Counted from the first letter of the stretch, positions 31,444-41,457 are shown. The stretch: 64,000 bases of DNA from Rhizobium sp. RCAM05350 (GCA_024426085.1 CP087971.1:70001-134000), one strand, 5' to 3'. The notes: generated from the sequence alone by a model not told the origin. Program-made: numbers and translations.

Positions 31444-32553
31444 GTGAGCCAACTTCAAGTCGTGTTTGATGGTGAAAGTCTTATAACTCCAGAGGCGATG
31501 GCGGCGGAATTCGCGTCGTCGAAAGGCGCGCTGTATAGCGAGCAGCTCGCGACGGGCAAGGCAGAGATCGCGCTTGTCCTGCAGATTGCCAGGCAGCAGT
31601 TTGAGTATGGCAGGGATCCGGCGGAGATCATCCACCGCCTGGCCGGAACGCTTCATGAGACACGCGCCAAGTTTCATCCAAGTGTCTGGCAGGAACTTAT
31701 CCCCATCGCGCAGAATCATCCGGTGTCTGAGTATTTTCTTCAGGATCCCTTTACCCGCTGGTCCTTCACCAAGCCCCGGGGCTATTCCGGCGACGCCCAG
31801 TTGCTCGACTTCATCTACGGTCATCCAAGCGTCCAGAACGACATCGCCAAGGCTTCTCCGCTCGGGCGAGCCTTGTACGACTACACGAAGGACGCCTCCT
31901 CGTCCGTCGCGGTGCGGGAACGTCGCGATCTGCTGACGCAGCATGTGGATGAGATCGCAGACAAGCGCGGTCGCGACACGGAAATCCTGACGATTGCCGC
32001 CGGGCATTTGCGGGAAGCCAACAATTCCGTTGCTCTGCGAGAACGGCGGATCAAGCGGTGGGTTGCACTGGATCAGGACCCCTTTAGTATCGGCTCGATC
32101 ATACGAGACTTCAGGGAAAGTGGCGTCGAGGCCATCGACGGCTCCGTGCGCGGTATCCTCACCAAGGGCCACAAGCTGGGTCAATTCGATTTCGTCTACG
32201 CGGCAGGCCTCTACGACTACCTTGCCGAGAATGTCGCGGTGAAGCTCACACAACGTTGCCTGGAGATGTTGAAGCCGAACGGGGTGTTTCTGTTTGCCAA
32301 TTTCGCAACCGATATCAAGGTTGACGGCTATATGGAGACGTTCATGAACTGGGCACTGCTGCTGCGCTCGGAAGTTCACATGTGGAATATCATACACGCA
32401 AGCGCCGGGCGTGATGAATTCGAAGCGAGTGTGCAGTTCGGTGCCAACTCACAACGTCGTCTACGGCGTCATTACAGAAACGTTCGTGAGGCAGTTCATA
32501 AGAGACGAAAACCGGGGCCTGATTGGCCCCGGTTCCGGATTAATTGCCTTTGA
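31444..32553 (+). CDS. Class I SAM-dependent methyltransferase, PhcB-like (C-terminus frameshifted)
   Basis: I start at GTG 31444, which has AAAGGTG 5 nt upstream. The N-terminal half is helical, with HPVSEYFLQDPFTRWSF and PRGYSGDAQLLDFIYG, a block seen in proteins related to PhcB, which methylates 3-hydroxy fatty acids into quorum signals. The Rossmann part shows ILTIAAGHLREANNS (SAM-binding glycine region), WVALDQDPFSIGSI, FDFVYAAGLYDYL and LKPNGVFLFANF. A 1-nt shift near 32450 would change the tail to HNVVYGVITETFV, which resembles family ends. Substrate unknown; the PhcB link is by general resemblance. Confidence 0.65.
   Translation: MSQLQVVFDGESLITPEAMAAEFASSKGALYSEQLATGKAEIALVLQIARQQFEYGRDPAEIIHRLAGTLHETRAKFHPSVWQELIPIAQNHPVSEYFLQDPFTRWSFTKPRGYSGDAQLLDFIYGHPSVQNDIAKASPLGRALYDYTKDASSSVAVRERRDLLTQHVDEIADKRGRDTEILTIAAGHLREANNSVALRERRIKRWVALDQDPFSIGSIIRDFRESGVEAIDGSVRGILTKGHKLGQFDFVYAAGLYDYLAENVAVKLTQRCLEMLKPNGVFLFANFATDIKVDGYMETFMNWALLLRSEVHMWNIIHASAGRDEFEASVQFGANSQRRLRRHYRNVREAVHKRRKPGPDWPRFRINCL
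32512..32534. terminator. Hairpin at the methyltransferase/L-fuconate dehydratase junction
   Basis: ACCGGGGCC and GGCCCCGGT form a perfect 9-bp stem around TGATT. It lies inside or just after the uncertain methyltransferase end and just past the L-fuconate dehydratase stop on the other strand, so it may stop transcription from both sides. This position also supports an earlier true methyltransferase stop. Confidence 0.6.
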
Positions 32554-33822
32554 ACAGATACTGCTCGATTGACGCCGGTTTCATCTCGATCGAGAAGCCC
32601 GCCGCTTTCGGCGGCATGTAAGCGGCATTCTCGATGACGCAGGGATCGAGGAAATGTTCGTGCAGGTGGTCAACATATTCGATCACCCGGCCGTCCTTGG
32701 TGCCGGAGATGGCGACATAGTCGATCATCGACAGGTGCTGAACATATTCGCAAAAGCCCAACGCCGCCGGCGTGTGGCCAGACAGGCAGATCATATTTGG
32801 CAGCAATCAGAAGAACGGCCAGAACCTCGTTCAGTCCACCCATGCGGCATGAATCGATCTGGACGATATCGATCAGCCCTTCGGCGATGAACTGTTTGAA
32901 CATGATGCGGTTCTGGCACATCTCGCCGGTTGCGACCTTGACGGCGCCGATGCCGGCGCGGATCTTGCAGGTGCCCGGCAACGTCGTCGGGGCTGGTCGG
33001 CTCTTCGATGAAGAATGGCTTGGCGAAGGCGAGCTTGTTCACCCATGCGATGGCTTCATCGACTTCCCAGACCTGGTTGGCATCGATCATCAGATAACGA
33101 TCGGGGCCGATCACCTCGCGGGCGATGCGCAGGCGGCGGATGTCATCGTCGAGATCGCGGCCGACCTTCATCTTGACGTGGTTGAAGCCGGCATCGATCG
33201 CTTCCTGGCAGAGACGGCGCAGTTTTTCGTCGTCATATCCAAGCCAGCCGGCCGATGTCGTGTAGCAGGCATATCCCTCTGCCTCGAGCGTGGCGATACG
33301 CTCAGCCTTGCCAGCTTCGGCGCGCTTCAGAATGGCGATAGCCTCATCGCGCGTAAGCACGTCGGTGAGGTAGCGATAGTCGACGATATCGGCGATCTCT
33401 TCGGCCGGCATGTCGGCGACCAGCCGCCAGACCGGCTTGCCCGCCTGCTTGGCAAGTAGATCCCAGACCGCGTTGACGACCGCGCCGGTCGCAAGATGCA
33501 TGGCGCCCTTGTCGGGGCCGATCCAGCGCAGCTGGCTGTCACCGGTCAGGTGACGCCAGAATTTACCGGGATGCGCGAGGATATCGCCAAGCTCGGCGCC
33601 AACAACCAGATGCTTCATCGCATTGATCGCTGCGCAGCAGATTTCGTTGCCGCGGCCGATGGTGAAGGTCAGGCCGTGGCCGGACAGTCCATCCGTGTCG
33701 GTGTCGAGGATGACATAAGCTGCGGAATAATCCGGATCGGGGTTCATCGCATCCGAACCGTCGAGGCTTTGTGAGGTTGGAAAGCGCAGGTCGAAGACGC
33801 GGAGGTCGGTAATGCGGGTCAT
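32540..33822 (-). CDS. L-fuconate dehydratase (frameshifted)
   Basis: The protein starts MTRITDLRVFDLRFPTSQSL followed by DGSDAMNPDPDYSAAYVIL, diagnostic of enolase-superfamily L-fuconate dehydratase. Catalytic elements are HVKMKVGRDLDDDIRRLRIA (KxK base), YLMIDANQVWEVDEAI (metal Asp), FFIEEPTSPDD (metal Glu), VATGEMCQNRIMFKQ (metal Glu) and LPVWPHAGGVGL (His). Shifts near 32985 and 32790 divide the C-terminal part, which ends AGFSIEMKPASIEQYLF. About 427 residues. It converts L-fuconate to 2-keto-3-deoxy-L-fuconate. A longer frame reaches 34557 but its first part only shadows the FAH gene. Confidence 0.9.
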
Positions 33823-33872
33823 GGTTTGCTCCGGATTTTTGTCAGTACGGACGGCGAAAACGAGTTTTGTGG

Positions 33873-33900
33873 TGGCCGGCGCAGAAACCCGCGCCGGCCA
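33873..33900 (-). terminator. Intercistronic hairpin
   Basis: TGGCCGGCGC and GCGCCGGCCA form a perfect 10-bp stem with an 8-nt loop, 6 nt after the FAH-family stop and about 50 nt before the L-fuconate dehydratase start. Likely an mRNA-processing or attenuation element. Confidence 0.55.
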
Positions 33901-33905
33901 AAGCT

Positions 33906-34751
33906 TTAGATATCTGCCCGTGTGGCTTGTTTCTGGCTTCCGAGACCATCGATGCCGAGTTCGACAACATCGCCCGCCTTCAGGTAGCGCGGCGGCTTCA
34001 TGCCCATGCCGACGCCGGGCGGAGTGCCTGTCGAAATGATGTCGCCGGGATGCAGCGACATGAATTGGCTGAGATAGGAGACGAGGAAAGCCGCGCCATA
34101 GACCATGGTCTTGGTTGTGCCGTTCTGCACGGTCTCGCCATTGACCTTCAGCCAGAGCCCGAGGTTCTGCGGATCGGCGACCTCGTCTTTGGTCACGAGC
34201 CACGGGCCGATCGGGCCGAACGTGTCGCAGGACTTGCCCTTGGTCCACTGGCCGGAGCGTTCGATCTGGAAAGCCCGCTCGGAGACGTCGTGGACGGTGC
34301 AGTAGCCGGCTACATAATCGAGGGCGTCGGCTTCGGAGACATATTTGGCTGTCTTGCCGATGACCACGCCGAGTTCGACCTCCCAGTCGGTCTTTTCCGA
34401 ACCGCGCGGAATGACGAGATCGTCGTTGGGGCCGACGATGGCCGAGGTGGCCTTCATGAAGATGACGGGTTCGGGCGGAACTGCCATGCCGGATTTGGCG
34501 GCATGGTCGGCATAGTTGAGGCCGATGCAGATGAATTTGCCGGTGCCAGTAACGCAAGGCCCGATGCGCGGCGTTCCGCTGACAAGCGGCAGGCTTGCCG
34601 GATCGAGCTTTGCCAGCGCGGCAAGTGCCGCCGGATCGATGTCCTTGCCGCCGATATCGGAGACATGGCCGGAGAGATCGTGGATTTGGCCGTCGGCGTC
34701 GAGCATTGCCGGCTTTTCGGAGCCCGGTGCGCCATAGCGAAGAAGTTTCAT
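33906..34751 (-). CDS. 2,4-diketo-3-deoxy-L-fuconate hydrolase (FAH family)
   Basis: An intact 281-residue FAH-fold hydrolase. It shows the conserved GKFICIGLNYADHAAKSGM, EPVIFMKATSAIVGPNDDL, DWEVELGVVIGKTAK (metal-binding Glu residues), GYCTVHDVSERAFQIERSG and SLHPGDIISTGTPPGVGMG. In oxidative L-fucose breakdown this enzyme cleaves 2,4-diketo-3-deoxy-L-fuconate to pyruvate and L-lactate. It lies between the dehydrogenase that makes this substrate and L-fuconate dehydratase, which fits well. Other acylpyruvate hydrolase roles are possible from sequence alone. Confidence 0.87.
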   Translation of the reverse strand: MKLLRYGAPGSEKPAMLDADGQIHDLSGHVSDIGGKDIDPAALAALAKLDPASLPLVSGTPRIGPCVTGTGKFICIGLNYADHAAKSGMAVPPEPVIFMKATSAIVGPNDDLVIPRGSEKTDWEVELGVVIGKTAKYVSEADALDYVAGYCTVHDVSERAFQIERSGQWTKGKSCDTFGPIGPWLVTKDEVADPQNLGLWLKVNGETVQNGTTKTMVYGAAFLVSYLSQFMSLHPGDIISTGTPPGVGMGMKPPRYLKAGDVVELGIDGLGSQKQATRADI

Positions 34752-34775
34752 GAGCGTGTTTCCTGTTTTAAGGGG

Positions 34776-35512
34776 TCAGATCGTCCAGCCGCCGTCGATG
34801 GCGTAGGCCTGGCCGGTCGTGTAGGTGGCACCGGCGAGATAGACGGCGAGGTCGGCGATCTCCTCCGGCGCGCCGAGCCGGCCCATCGGCTGGCGGGCAA
34901 TGAAGGCGGTGCGGGCAGTATCGTAATCGCCCTGCGAACGCATACGTTCCTGCAGCGACGGGCTTTCGACCGTGCCGGGGCAAATGGCGTTGCAGCGGAT
35001 GCCTTGCGCAACATAATCGGCGGCGATGGCCTTGGTCAGGCCGATGACGGCAGCCTTGGTGACGCCATAGGCGAAGCGGTTGGGCACGCCCTTGATGCTG
35101 GAGGCGACCGACGACATGTTGACAATGGAACCGTCGCCGCGCGCCAGCATGCCGGGAAGGACGGCGCGGATGGTCCGGATCATCGCCTTGACGTTGAGAT
35201 CGAAGGCGAATTCGAGGTCGCTATCCTTCATCTCCAGAACCGAGCCGCCATGAACGACACCGGCGCAATTGAACAGCACATCGATGTCACCGATCTCGGT
35301 AACCAGTGTCAGAAACGGCATCGGCCTCGAGAACATTGAGAATGTGGGTCGAGATGCCGGGCTCTTTCGCCAGGTTGGCGAGTGCCTCGGCGTTGATGTC
35401 GGTGGCGTGGACGATGGCGCCCCGCGCGGGCGAAGGCGAGGGCCGAGGCCTGGCCTATGCCTTGTGCTGCAGCGGTGATCAGGACTTTCTTGCCGGTCAG
35501 ATTGGCGGTCAT
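34776..35512 (-). CDS. 2-keto-3-deoxy-L-fuconate dehydrogenase, SDR family (one frameshift)
   Basis: MTANLTGKKVLITAAAQGIG with QASALAFARAG gives the cofactor-binding motif; a shift near 35425 and possibly another near 35320 lead into DVLFNCAGVVHGGSVLEM, IVNMSSVASSIKGVPNRFAY with GVTKAAVIGLTKAIA (catalytic Ser, Tyr, Lys) and the end GQAYAIDGGWTI. About 246 residues. It closely resembles NAD-dependent 2-keto-3-deoxy-L-fuconate 4-dehydrogenases, and the neighbouring FAH hydrolase and fuconate dehydratase support this role. Confidence 0.86.
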
Positions 35513-35526
35513 GTCATTAGCCTCTT

Positions 35527-35976
35527 TTAGGTTTTCTTGCGTTCGACGATAAGAATGTGGTCGGCGGCGAGCACGACTTCGTCGCGTTGGTTGATGACTT
35601 CGCAGCGTTCCGGTGACGCGGCCGGATGCCGGCCGTTTCAGGGTCGTCGTCCTTGGCCGCGATCGTGACGCGTGCGGATCGTATCACCGATATGGACGGG
35701 ACGGACGAACCGCAATCGATCATAGCCATAGGAAAAAGCAACGGGGTTGATCAGCGACGCGGTGAGGCCGACGCCGATGGAAAAGATCATCGTGCCATGG
35801 GCGATGCGCTGGCCTCCCGGCAAGGTCTTGGCGAATTCTGCATCCATGTGATGCGGAAAGAAATCGCCGGTATGGCCGGCATGGACGACGAAATCGCTCT
35901 CGGTGATCGTGCGTCCGGTGGTCAGCCGGAGAGACCCGAGTTCATAGTCTTCGAAATGGATGATCTGTTCGCTCAC
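35527..35976 (-). CDS. MaoC-like hot-dog dehydratase (frameshifted C-terminus)
   Basis: The start [20 protein letters not shown] leads to the hydratase-type motif [20 protein letters not shown] (Asp/His pair) and [13 protein letters not shown], then [20 protein letters not shown]. Shifts near 35665 and 35625 restore a tail of the type [20 protein letters not shown] ending in ERKKT at 35527. About 150 residues. MaoC-type proteins hydrate or dehydrate CoA thioesters. Why one sits inside the L-fucose operon is unclear. The block [20 protein letters not shown] is shared with the second MaoC-like protein at 46984-47538. Confidence 0.78.
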
Positions 35977-37059
35977 GGTTCAAACCTTGGCAATGGCGCA
36001 AGCAGCGTCGCCGGCTGCGCGCTGGATTGATAGGCGGCTTCGACCAGCGCCATGGTCTGCCAGGCATCCTCGACGGAGCCTATCAGGACGTCGTCTTCGC
36101 CGGTGGCAAAGCGCTGCAGGTTGGCCATGCGATTGGCAAAGGCATCGGGAAACCATGCGCCTTGCAGCGGCACGGAGACCCATTCGTCGCCACCGGCTGG
36201 GCAGAATCCAGAGTTCGTCCGGTTCGCCGCGCGGATAATCGAGATTGACGCCGAGTTTGACATAGGCTGCACCTTTGGTACCCGAAATGCGGAACTCGCA
36301 GGCCTGGAATTTGCGGCCGAAATCATGGTCGTGATTGACCGAGAGAACGCAGCGCAGCCTGTCGCCATAGTCGAGAATGGCGGCCGTGCGGGTCTGGGCA
36401 ACGTCATGGTTCGGATGGCCGATGGTCTTGGCGTGCACGCCGAGCGGATTGCCGATCAGGCCACGGATGAAATCCAGATAGTGGATGGAGTGCATGGCAA
36501 TTTCGATACGCGGCAATCCTTTGAGGAAAGGCCACAGGCCCCACGGCGTCGCTAATGCCAGCCAGGCGTCGAAATCGACGATCTCGCCAAGAAATCCACG
36601 TTCGACCGCATCTTTCAGGGCCAGCATCATCGGTGCGAAGCGCAGCTGAAAATTGACTGCCGCCTTCAACTGCCGGGCGCGGCAAATATCTAGGATCTCG
36701 GTCGCTGCGGTGAGATTTGAGCCCATCGGCTTTTGGATGAGTGCAGCAGCGCCAAACGGCAGTTTCGACAGAATTGCGGCATGCGTCGCCGGAGGCGTCG
36801 CGAGATCAAAGACGGCGTCTTTGACCGCGAGCGCTTCATCTTCACTGGCAAAGGCGCGGATACCCCACGTTTCTGTCAATGCGCGAGCTTTGTCAGCATT
36901 CGGATCATAGAGACCCAGGACCGGAAAACCGGCGTTCCTGTAAGCCGGCAAATGGGCGTCGCCGACGATGCTTCCGGCGCCGAAAATGACAATGGAGCGC
37001 GGCGTGGCGGGCTTTGGCCACCATTGGCGAAGCGTTGCAGGATCGAAATGCTCAGTCAT
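35973..37059 (-). CDS. Gfo/Idh/MocA family oxidoreductase (one frameshift)
   Basis: The Rossmann part has [32 protein letters not shown] and [10 protein letters not shown], the last being the EKP motif with Gln in place of Glu. The C-terminal beta-sheet domain includes [34 protein letters not shown] and [20 protein letters not shown] shift near 36205 joins it to [20 protein letters not shown] and the end [12 protein letters not shown]. About 361 residues. It oxidises a sugar or sugar acid with NAD(P). No other gene here is an obvious L-fucose dehydrogenase, so this is a candidate for that first oxidation. It overlaps the mutarotase gene by 8 nt. Confidence 0.82.
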
Positions 37060-37381
37060 GGTGGAAAACCTCTTCCATCATCGCCCACCATTCGCCTTGC
37101 CTGCGGGTGGCAAGCGGCTTCTGGCAAGGCATGCAGACGGACCACCATTCCTGGTTCTTCGGATGCGCCGCCATCTTCGCCATGTCGGCATTAAAATCGG
37201 TCCCGGCATATTCCCAGTAACCGAACAGCAGGTTTTCGGGCTCCTTCAGGAAGATGGAATAGTTGGTGATATTGCAGTCCGAAATCAGGGCGAGGATTTC
37301 CGGCCATACGGTCGCGTGAAGACGCCTGTATTCCTCGACTTTGGACGGCTCAAGCCCGATCACCATGCTCATGCGCTGCAT
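37052..37381 (-). CDS. L-rhamnose/L-fucose mutarotase family protein
   Basis: An intact 109-residue RhaM-fold protein. MQRMSMVIGLEPSKVEEYRR and LHATVWPEILALISDCNITN carry the catalytic-His region (HxxVWPE), followed by NYSIFLKEPENLLFGYWEY and KNQEWWSVCMPCQKPL, which end the active site. RhaM interconverts anomers of 6-deoxyhexoses. In an L-fucose operon it most likely acts on L-fucose, supplying the anomer used by the dehydrogenase. Confidence 0.88.
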   Translation of the reverse strand: MQRMSMVIGLEPSKVEEYRRLHATVWPEILALISDCNITNYSIFLKEPENLLFGYWEYAGTDFNADMAKMAAHPKNQEWWSVCMPCQKPLATRRQGEWWAMMEEVFHHD

Positions 37382-37393
37382 AACCGTCTCCCG

Positions 37394-38498
37394 TCAGGCC
37401 CGGAATTCGCGGGTGAATTCTTCGACCGAGCGCGATTTGACCGCATCCCAATCCCAGGAAATGCCGATGCCCGGCTCGGATGGCGCCAGCGCCTTGCCAT
37501 CGACGATCTCCATGCGCTTGTCCGTCAAATCGTCGAGCTGGGGAATATACTCGACATATTTGCCGTTCTGTACAGGCGCAAACGAGGCTGACATGCAGTT
37601 CCATCAGGAAATGCGGGCAGACGGGAATGTCGAAGGCCTCAGCCGCATGCGCAACCTTCAGCCACGGCGTGATGCCGCCGATGCGGGCGACGTCGACCTG
37701 GACGATCGAGCAGGCACCTTTCTGCATATATTCGCGAAAATGGCGGATCGAATACATCGATTCACCGACGGCAATCGGTGTCGTGGTCGAACGTGAAAGC
37801 CGGATATGGCCGTCGAGATCGTCAGCGGGTAGTGGCTCCTCGATCCAGGCGAGATCGAGCTCCTGCAGACGCCCGGCCCGCCGGATGGCTTCATCGACGG
37901 CAAAGCCCTGGTTGCAGTCGGTCATGATCTCGAAAGCCGGGCCAACGGCGGCGCGCACCGCCGACAGCCGATCGTAATCTTCGGAGCCGTGCGGACGGCC
38001 GATCTTGATCTTGGAGCCGGAAAAACCGTTCGCCTTGGCTTGCAGCGCATCATCGACCAGCGCCTGCTTGTCGATATGCAGCCAGCCGCCTTCGGTCGTG
38101 TAGAGTGGGCAACGGTCGCGGGCGCCGCCGGCGAGCTTCCACAGGGGAAGGTTCTGCTTCTTTGCGCGCAGATCCCAAAGTGCTGTATCGACGGCAGCGA
38201 GCGCCAGCGCGGTGATCGGGCCGATCGTCGTGGCATGCGTGGCGAATTCCAGCTTGTGCCAGATCGCCTCGATGCAATCGGCATCAGCGCCGATCAGCAG
38301 CGGCACGAGATGGTCCGACAGCAGCCGCATGACGGAGGAACCACCGGTACCGATCGTATAGCTGTAACCCGTGCCGGTCGCCCCATCGGAATCGGCGATG
38401 GTGACGAAGGGGGTTTCCTGGCTGACAAAGCTCTGGATCGCGTCGGTCCGCTTCACTTTGGGCTGAAGGTCGACCATGCGCAGTTCGATTTTTTTCAA
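37394..38498 (-). CDS. Mandelate racemase/muconate lactonizing enzyme family protein (one frameshift)
   Basis: MKKIELRMVDLQPKVKRTDA starts the capping domain, with TIADSDGATGTGYSYTIGTG. Catalytic barrel elements are GFSGSKIKIGRPHGSEDYDR (KxK), FEIMTDCNQGFAVDEAI (metal Asp and Asn), LAWIEEPLPADDLDGH (metal Glu), PIAVGESMYSIRHF (metal Glu) and IPVCPHFLMELHVSLV (His). A shift near 37595 is needed before the tail NGKYVEYIPQLDDLTDKRME. About 368 residues. It is a second enolase-superfamily enzyme in the L-fucose operon, only distantly related to the fuconate dehydratase, and could act on another sugar acid or as an epimerase. Confidence 0.82.
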
Positions 38499-38518
38499 TA
38501 CGGGCCATTACTGATTCC

Positions 38519-39616
38519 TCAGGCTACCAGGCTCTTGCCGGTGGTCAGGTCAAACAGATGTGCTTGCGAGAGATCGAAGCTCATCTTGATGTTCTGGCCA
38601 GAGGGCAGGGGGCGGGGATTGAGCATGCGCGACACCCAATCGCGGCCGTTGAACCCAACAAAGACCAGTGTCTCGTTGCCGAGCGGTTCCGTGATGGAAA
38701 CCGGAAGCTCCAGTTCGGCAACCGCCTCGGCATCTCCGGAATTCAGGCCATGGCCGGTCGGAAAGAAGTCGTCGGGCCGCAGGCCGAATGTCACCTTCTG
38801 GCCTGTCGTCAGGCTCTGGCGGAACTTCGGCGGGATCGGCAGCGTCGCGCCGCTGGCAAACACCAGCTTGCCGTCGTCGACTGTCACATCGTCCATGTTC
38901 ATCGGTGGCGAGCCGATGAAGCCGGCGACGAACTTGGTGAGCGGCCGGTTGAACACTTCTTCCGGCGTGCCGATCTGCTCGATATGGCCATCGCGCATGA
39001 TGACGATGCGGTCGGACAGGGTCATCGCCTCGACCTGGTCATGCGTGACATAGATCATCGTCGCCTGCATGCGGGCATGCAGCTTCTTGATCTCGGTGCG
39101 AACCTGTGTGCGCAGCTTGGCGTCGAGATTGGACAGCGGCTCGTCGAACAGGAACACGTCCGGACGCCGGACGATCGCCCGGCCCATGGCCACACGCTGG
39201 CGCTGGCCGCCGGAAAGCTGTGAGGGGCGGCGCTCGAGAAGGTGCGACAGGTCGAGAATGGCGGCGGCATCCGCCACCTTTTCCTTGATTTCCTCGACCG
39301 GACGTCCGGCGATCTTCAACGAAAAGCCCATGTTTTCGCCGACCGTCATATGCGGGTAGAGCGCATAGGACTGGAACACCATCGAGATGTTGCGGGCGCG
39401 GGGCGGCAGGTCGTTGACGACATTGTCGCCGATCTCGATCGTGCCTCCACTGACATCCTCGAGGCCGGCGATCATGCGCAGGGTCGTCGATTTTCCGCAG
39501 CCGGACGGGCCGACCAGGGCGATGAACTCACGGTCCTTCACTTCAAGGTCGATGCCGTGCACCACTTCCAGCGCGCCGTAGCGCTTGACCAGTTTCTTGA
39601 GACTGACAGGAGCCAT
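38519..39616 (-). CDS. Carbohydrate ABC transporter ATP-binding protein (UgpC/MalK family)
   Basis: An intact 365-residue ATPase. Walker A is GPSGCGKSTTLRMIAG, the signature LSGGQRQRVAMGRAI, Walker B VFLFDEPLSNLDAKLR and the switch His is in IYVTHDQVEAMTLSDR. A C-terminal TOBE-like region (about residue 285 on, TFGLRPDDFFPTG) is typical of MalK/UgpC subunits. It follows the two permease genes and is the last transporter gene before the catabolic genes; it powers uptake of the operon's sugar. Confidence 0.92.
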   Translation of the reverse strand: MAPVSLKKLVKRYGALEVVHGIDLEVKDREFIALVGPSGCGKSTTLRMIAGLEDVSGGTIEIGDNVVNDLPPRARNISMVFQSYALYPHMTVGENMGFSLKIAGRPVEEIKEKVADAAAILDLSHLLERRPSQLSGGQRQRVAMGRAIVRRPDVFLFDEPLSNLDAKLRTQVRTEIKKLHARMQATMIYVTHDQVEAMTLSDRIVIMRDGHIEQIGTPEEVFNRPLTKFVAGFIGSPPMNMDDVTVDDGKLVFASGATLPIPPKFRQSLTTGQKVTFGLRPDDFFPTGHGLNSGDAEAVAELELPVSITEPLGNETLVFVGFNGRDWVSRMLNPRPLPSGQNIKMSFDLSQAHLFDLTTGKSLVA

Positions 39617-39620
39617 GAAA

Positions 39621-40493
39621 TTATCCTTTGACCGCGCCGAAGGTGAGGCCGGAGACGAGGTGTTTTTGTATGATGAAGGTGAGTGTCAGCGCCGGGATGA
39701 TCATCACGACAGCCAGCGCGCACATGCCGCGCCAGTCGATGGTGAACTCGGCGGTGTAGTCGAGCAGGCCGACCGGCAGCGTCTTGGAATTCACCGAGCG
39801 GGTGATCTGGGATGCCAGCGCATATTCGTTCCACGAAATCAGGAAGGCGAAGATGCCGGCCGATGCGATGCCGGGACCGGCCAGCGGAAACTCCACCTGC
39901 CAGAAAGCCTGCCAGCGGGTGCAGCCGTCGATCTGGGCGGCTTCGGCGAGATCTTTCGGCACCTGTCGGAAGAACCCATCGATCAGCCAGATGGTGAAGG
40001 GCACGTTGAGCGCGACATAGGTGAGGATCAGCGCGAAATGCGTATCGATGATGCCGGTGCGGGCAAAGATCATGAACAGAGGCAGCGACAGGGCGATGCC
40101 GGGTACGGCGCGGGTCAGCATGAAGCCGAGAAAGATTGCCGATTTGCCCCGGAACTTGTAGCGCGCAAACGCGTAGCCGCCGGCCATGCCGATCCCGAGC
40201 GCGATGAATGTCGAGGTGATCGAGATGATCAGCGAGTTGCGGAAATAGGACCAGACCGGAATGCCGCCCTGGCCGGCGCCTGAGAACATCGACCGGTAGG
40301 CATCGAGCGACAGGTCCTGCGGAATCCAGACTGGCGGCTTGGCCATGATCTCGACGGTCGGGCGCAGCGATGACAGCACGATCCAGAAGCCGGGCAGGCA
40401 GATGATCAGCATCGCCACGAACAGGGTGATGACATGGGCGAGCGAATAGAGGCGCTTGCGCAGGCGATGGGACGAATTGATATCCATTACCAC
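39621..40493 (-). CDS. Carbohydrate ABC transporter permease (MalG family)
   Basis: An intact 290-residue inner-membrane protein with six hydrophobic segments. The EAA loop that contacts the ATPase is EAAQIDGCTRWQAFWQVEFP near residue 193. It starts 7 nt inside the end of the upstream MalF-type permease and ends 4 nt before the ATPase, an arrangement usual for such operons. It forms the translocation path together with the MalF-like partner. Confidence 0.92.
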   Translation of the reverse strand: MVMDINSSHRLRKRLYSLAHVITLFVAMLIICLPGFWIVLSSLRPTVEIMAKPPVWIPQDLSLDAYRSMFSGAGQGGIPVWSYFRNSLIISITSTFIALGIGMAGGYAFARYKFRGKSAIFLGFMLTRAVPGIALSLPLFMIFARTGIIDTHFALILTYVALNVPFTIWLIDGFFRQVPKDLAEAAQIDGCTRWQAFWQVEFPLAGPGIASAGIFAFLISWNEYALASQITRSVNSKTLPVGLLDYTAEFTIDWRGMCALAVVMIIPALTLTFIIQKHLVSGLTFGAVKG

Positions 40494-41384
40494 TCAGCTC
40501 CGATCTGCTGGCGCGCGGCTGCGAGCTTGCGGAAGAAATAGACGGTGAAGAGGATCGACAGAACGATGGCGAAATAGGCCATGGCATTGGCCATTCCCAT
40601 GCGGGCATCGCTATAGGCGGTGCGCCCAACCAGCGTCCACAACAGCTCGGTGCGCTTGGCCGGTCCGCCATCGGTCATGATCTTGACGATGTCATAGGCT
40701 CTCGCGACATCCAGCGAGCGGATCGTCATGGCAATGAAGGCAAACGGCATCAGATAGGGCCAGGTGACATAGCGGAAGGTCTGCAGCGGCGTGCAGCCAT
40801 CGACATGGGCGGCCTCGATCGGATCGCGCGGCATGGCGAGAAGCCCGGCAAGGATGAGGATCGCAAAGACCGAGGTCGACGACCAAACTTCGGCGACAGT
40901 GATCGAAAACAGCGCCAGGTTGCCATCGATCAGCCACGGGATCGCCTGGTCGGTCAGGCCGAGCGACTGCAGGCCGTTGTTGATCAAGCCGATATTGTCA
41001 TTGAACAGGAACTTGAACTGGAAGCCGACGAGCACCGGCGAAAACATCATCGGAAACATCATCATTGTGCGCAGCAACCGCTGACCGCGCACGGCCTTGG
41101 AGACCAGCAGCGCGAGACCGAGGCCCAGCAGCATTTCGGCGTTCAGCGCAATCGTCAGGAACAGGACCGTGCGCCCGAAAGCGACCCAAAAATCCCAGCT
41201 CGACAAGACGGTGATATAGTTGCGCAGGCCGATGAAAACATACAGCGATTCCGGGCTTGGTCAGGCGGAACGGCGTGAAGCTCGAATAGAAGGAGAGCGC
41301 CAGCGGCACGACGACAACAGCCGCGAGAACCAGGAACGCCGGAAACAGCAGCAGCACCGGTGCCGATAATCTGGATAGTTTCAT
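40487..41384 (-). CDS. Carbohydrate ABC transporter permease (MalF family; one frameshift)
   Basis: The ATG at 41384 begins MKLSRLSAPVLLLFPAFLVL and LALSFYSSFTPFRLTKPG; a shift near 41240 joins SSWDFWVAFGRTVLFLTIAL and the rest. The EAA loop reads EAAHVDGCTPLQTFRYVTWP. About 298 residues with six hydrophobic segments. It overlaps the MalG gene by 7 nt. The start ATG is preceded by the binding-protein gene and its hairpin. Confidence 0.88.
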
Positions 41385-41418
41385 GTCGCGCCCTTTGATT
41401 TGCGCCGGAAATTGAAAA

Positions 41419-41446
41419 CGGCGCCACTGCAAATGCCGTGGCGCCG
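41419..41446 (-). terminator. Hairpin after the binding-protein gene
   Basis: CGGCGCCAC and GTGGCGCCG form a perfect 9-bp stem around a 10-nt loop, 12 nt after the binding-protein stop and 35 nt before the permease start. Like two others in this window it probably raises binding-protein mRNA over the transporter part. Confidence 0.62.
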
Positions 41447-41457
41447 CGTCAGTTCAA

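Noticed and set aside
32791..34557. A 588-residue minus-strand frame
   Set aside because: Only its second half is the L-fuconate dehydratase (true ATG at 33822). The first 245 residues are the wrong phase of the intact FAH-family gene at 33906-34751.
33867..35339. A 490-residue plus-strand frame
   Set aside because: It lies antisense to the FAH hydrolase and SDR genes, both of which have conserved motifs; long antisense frames are expected in GC-rich DNA.
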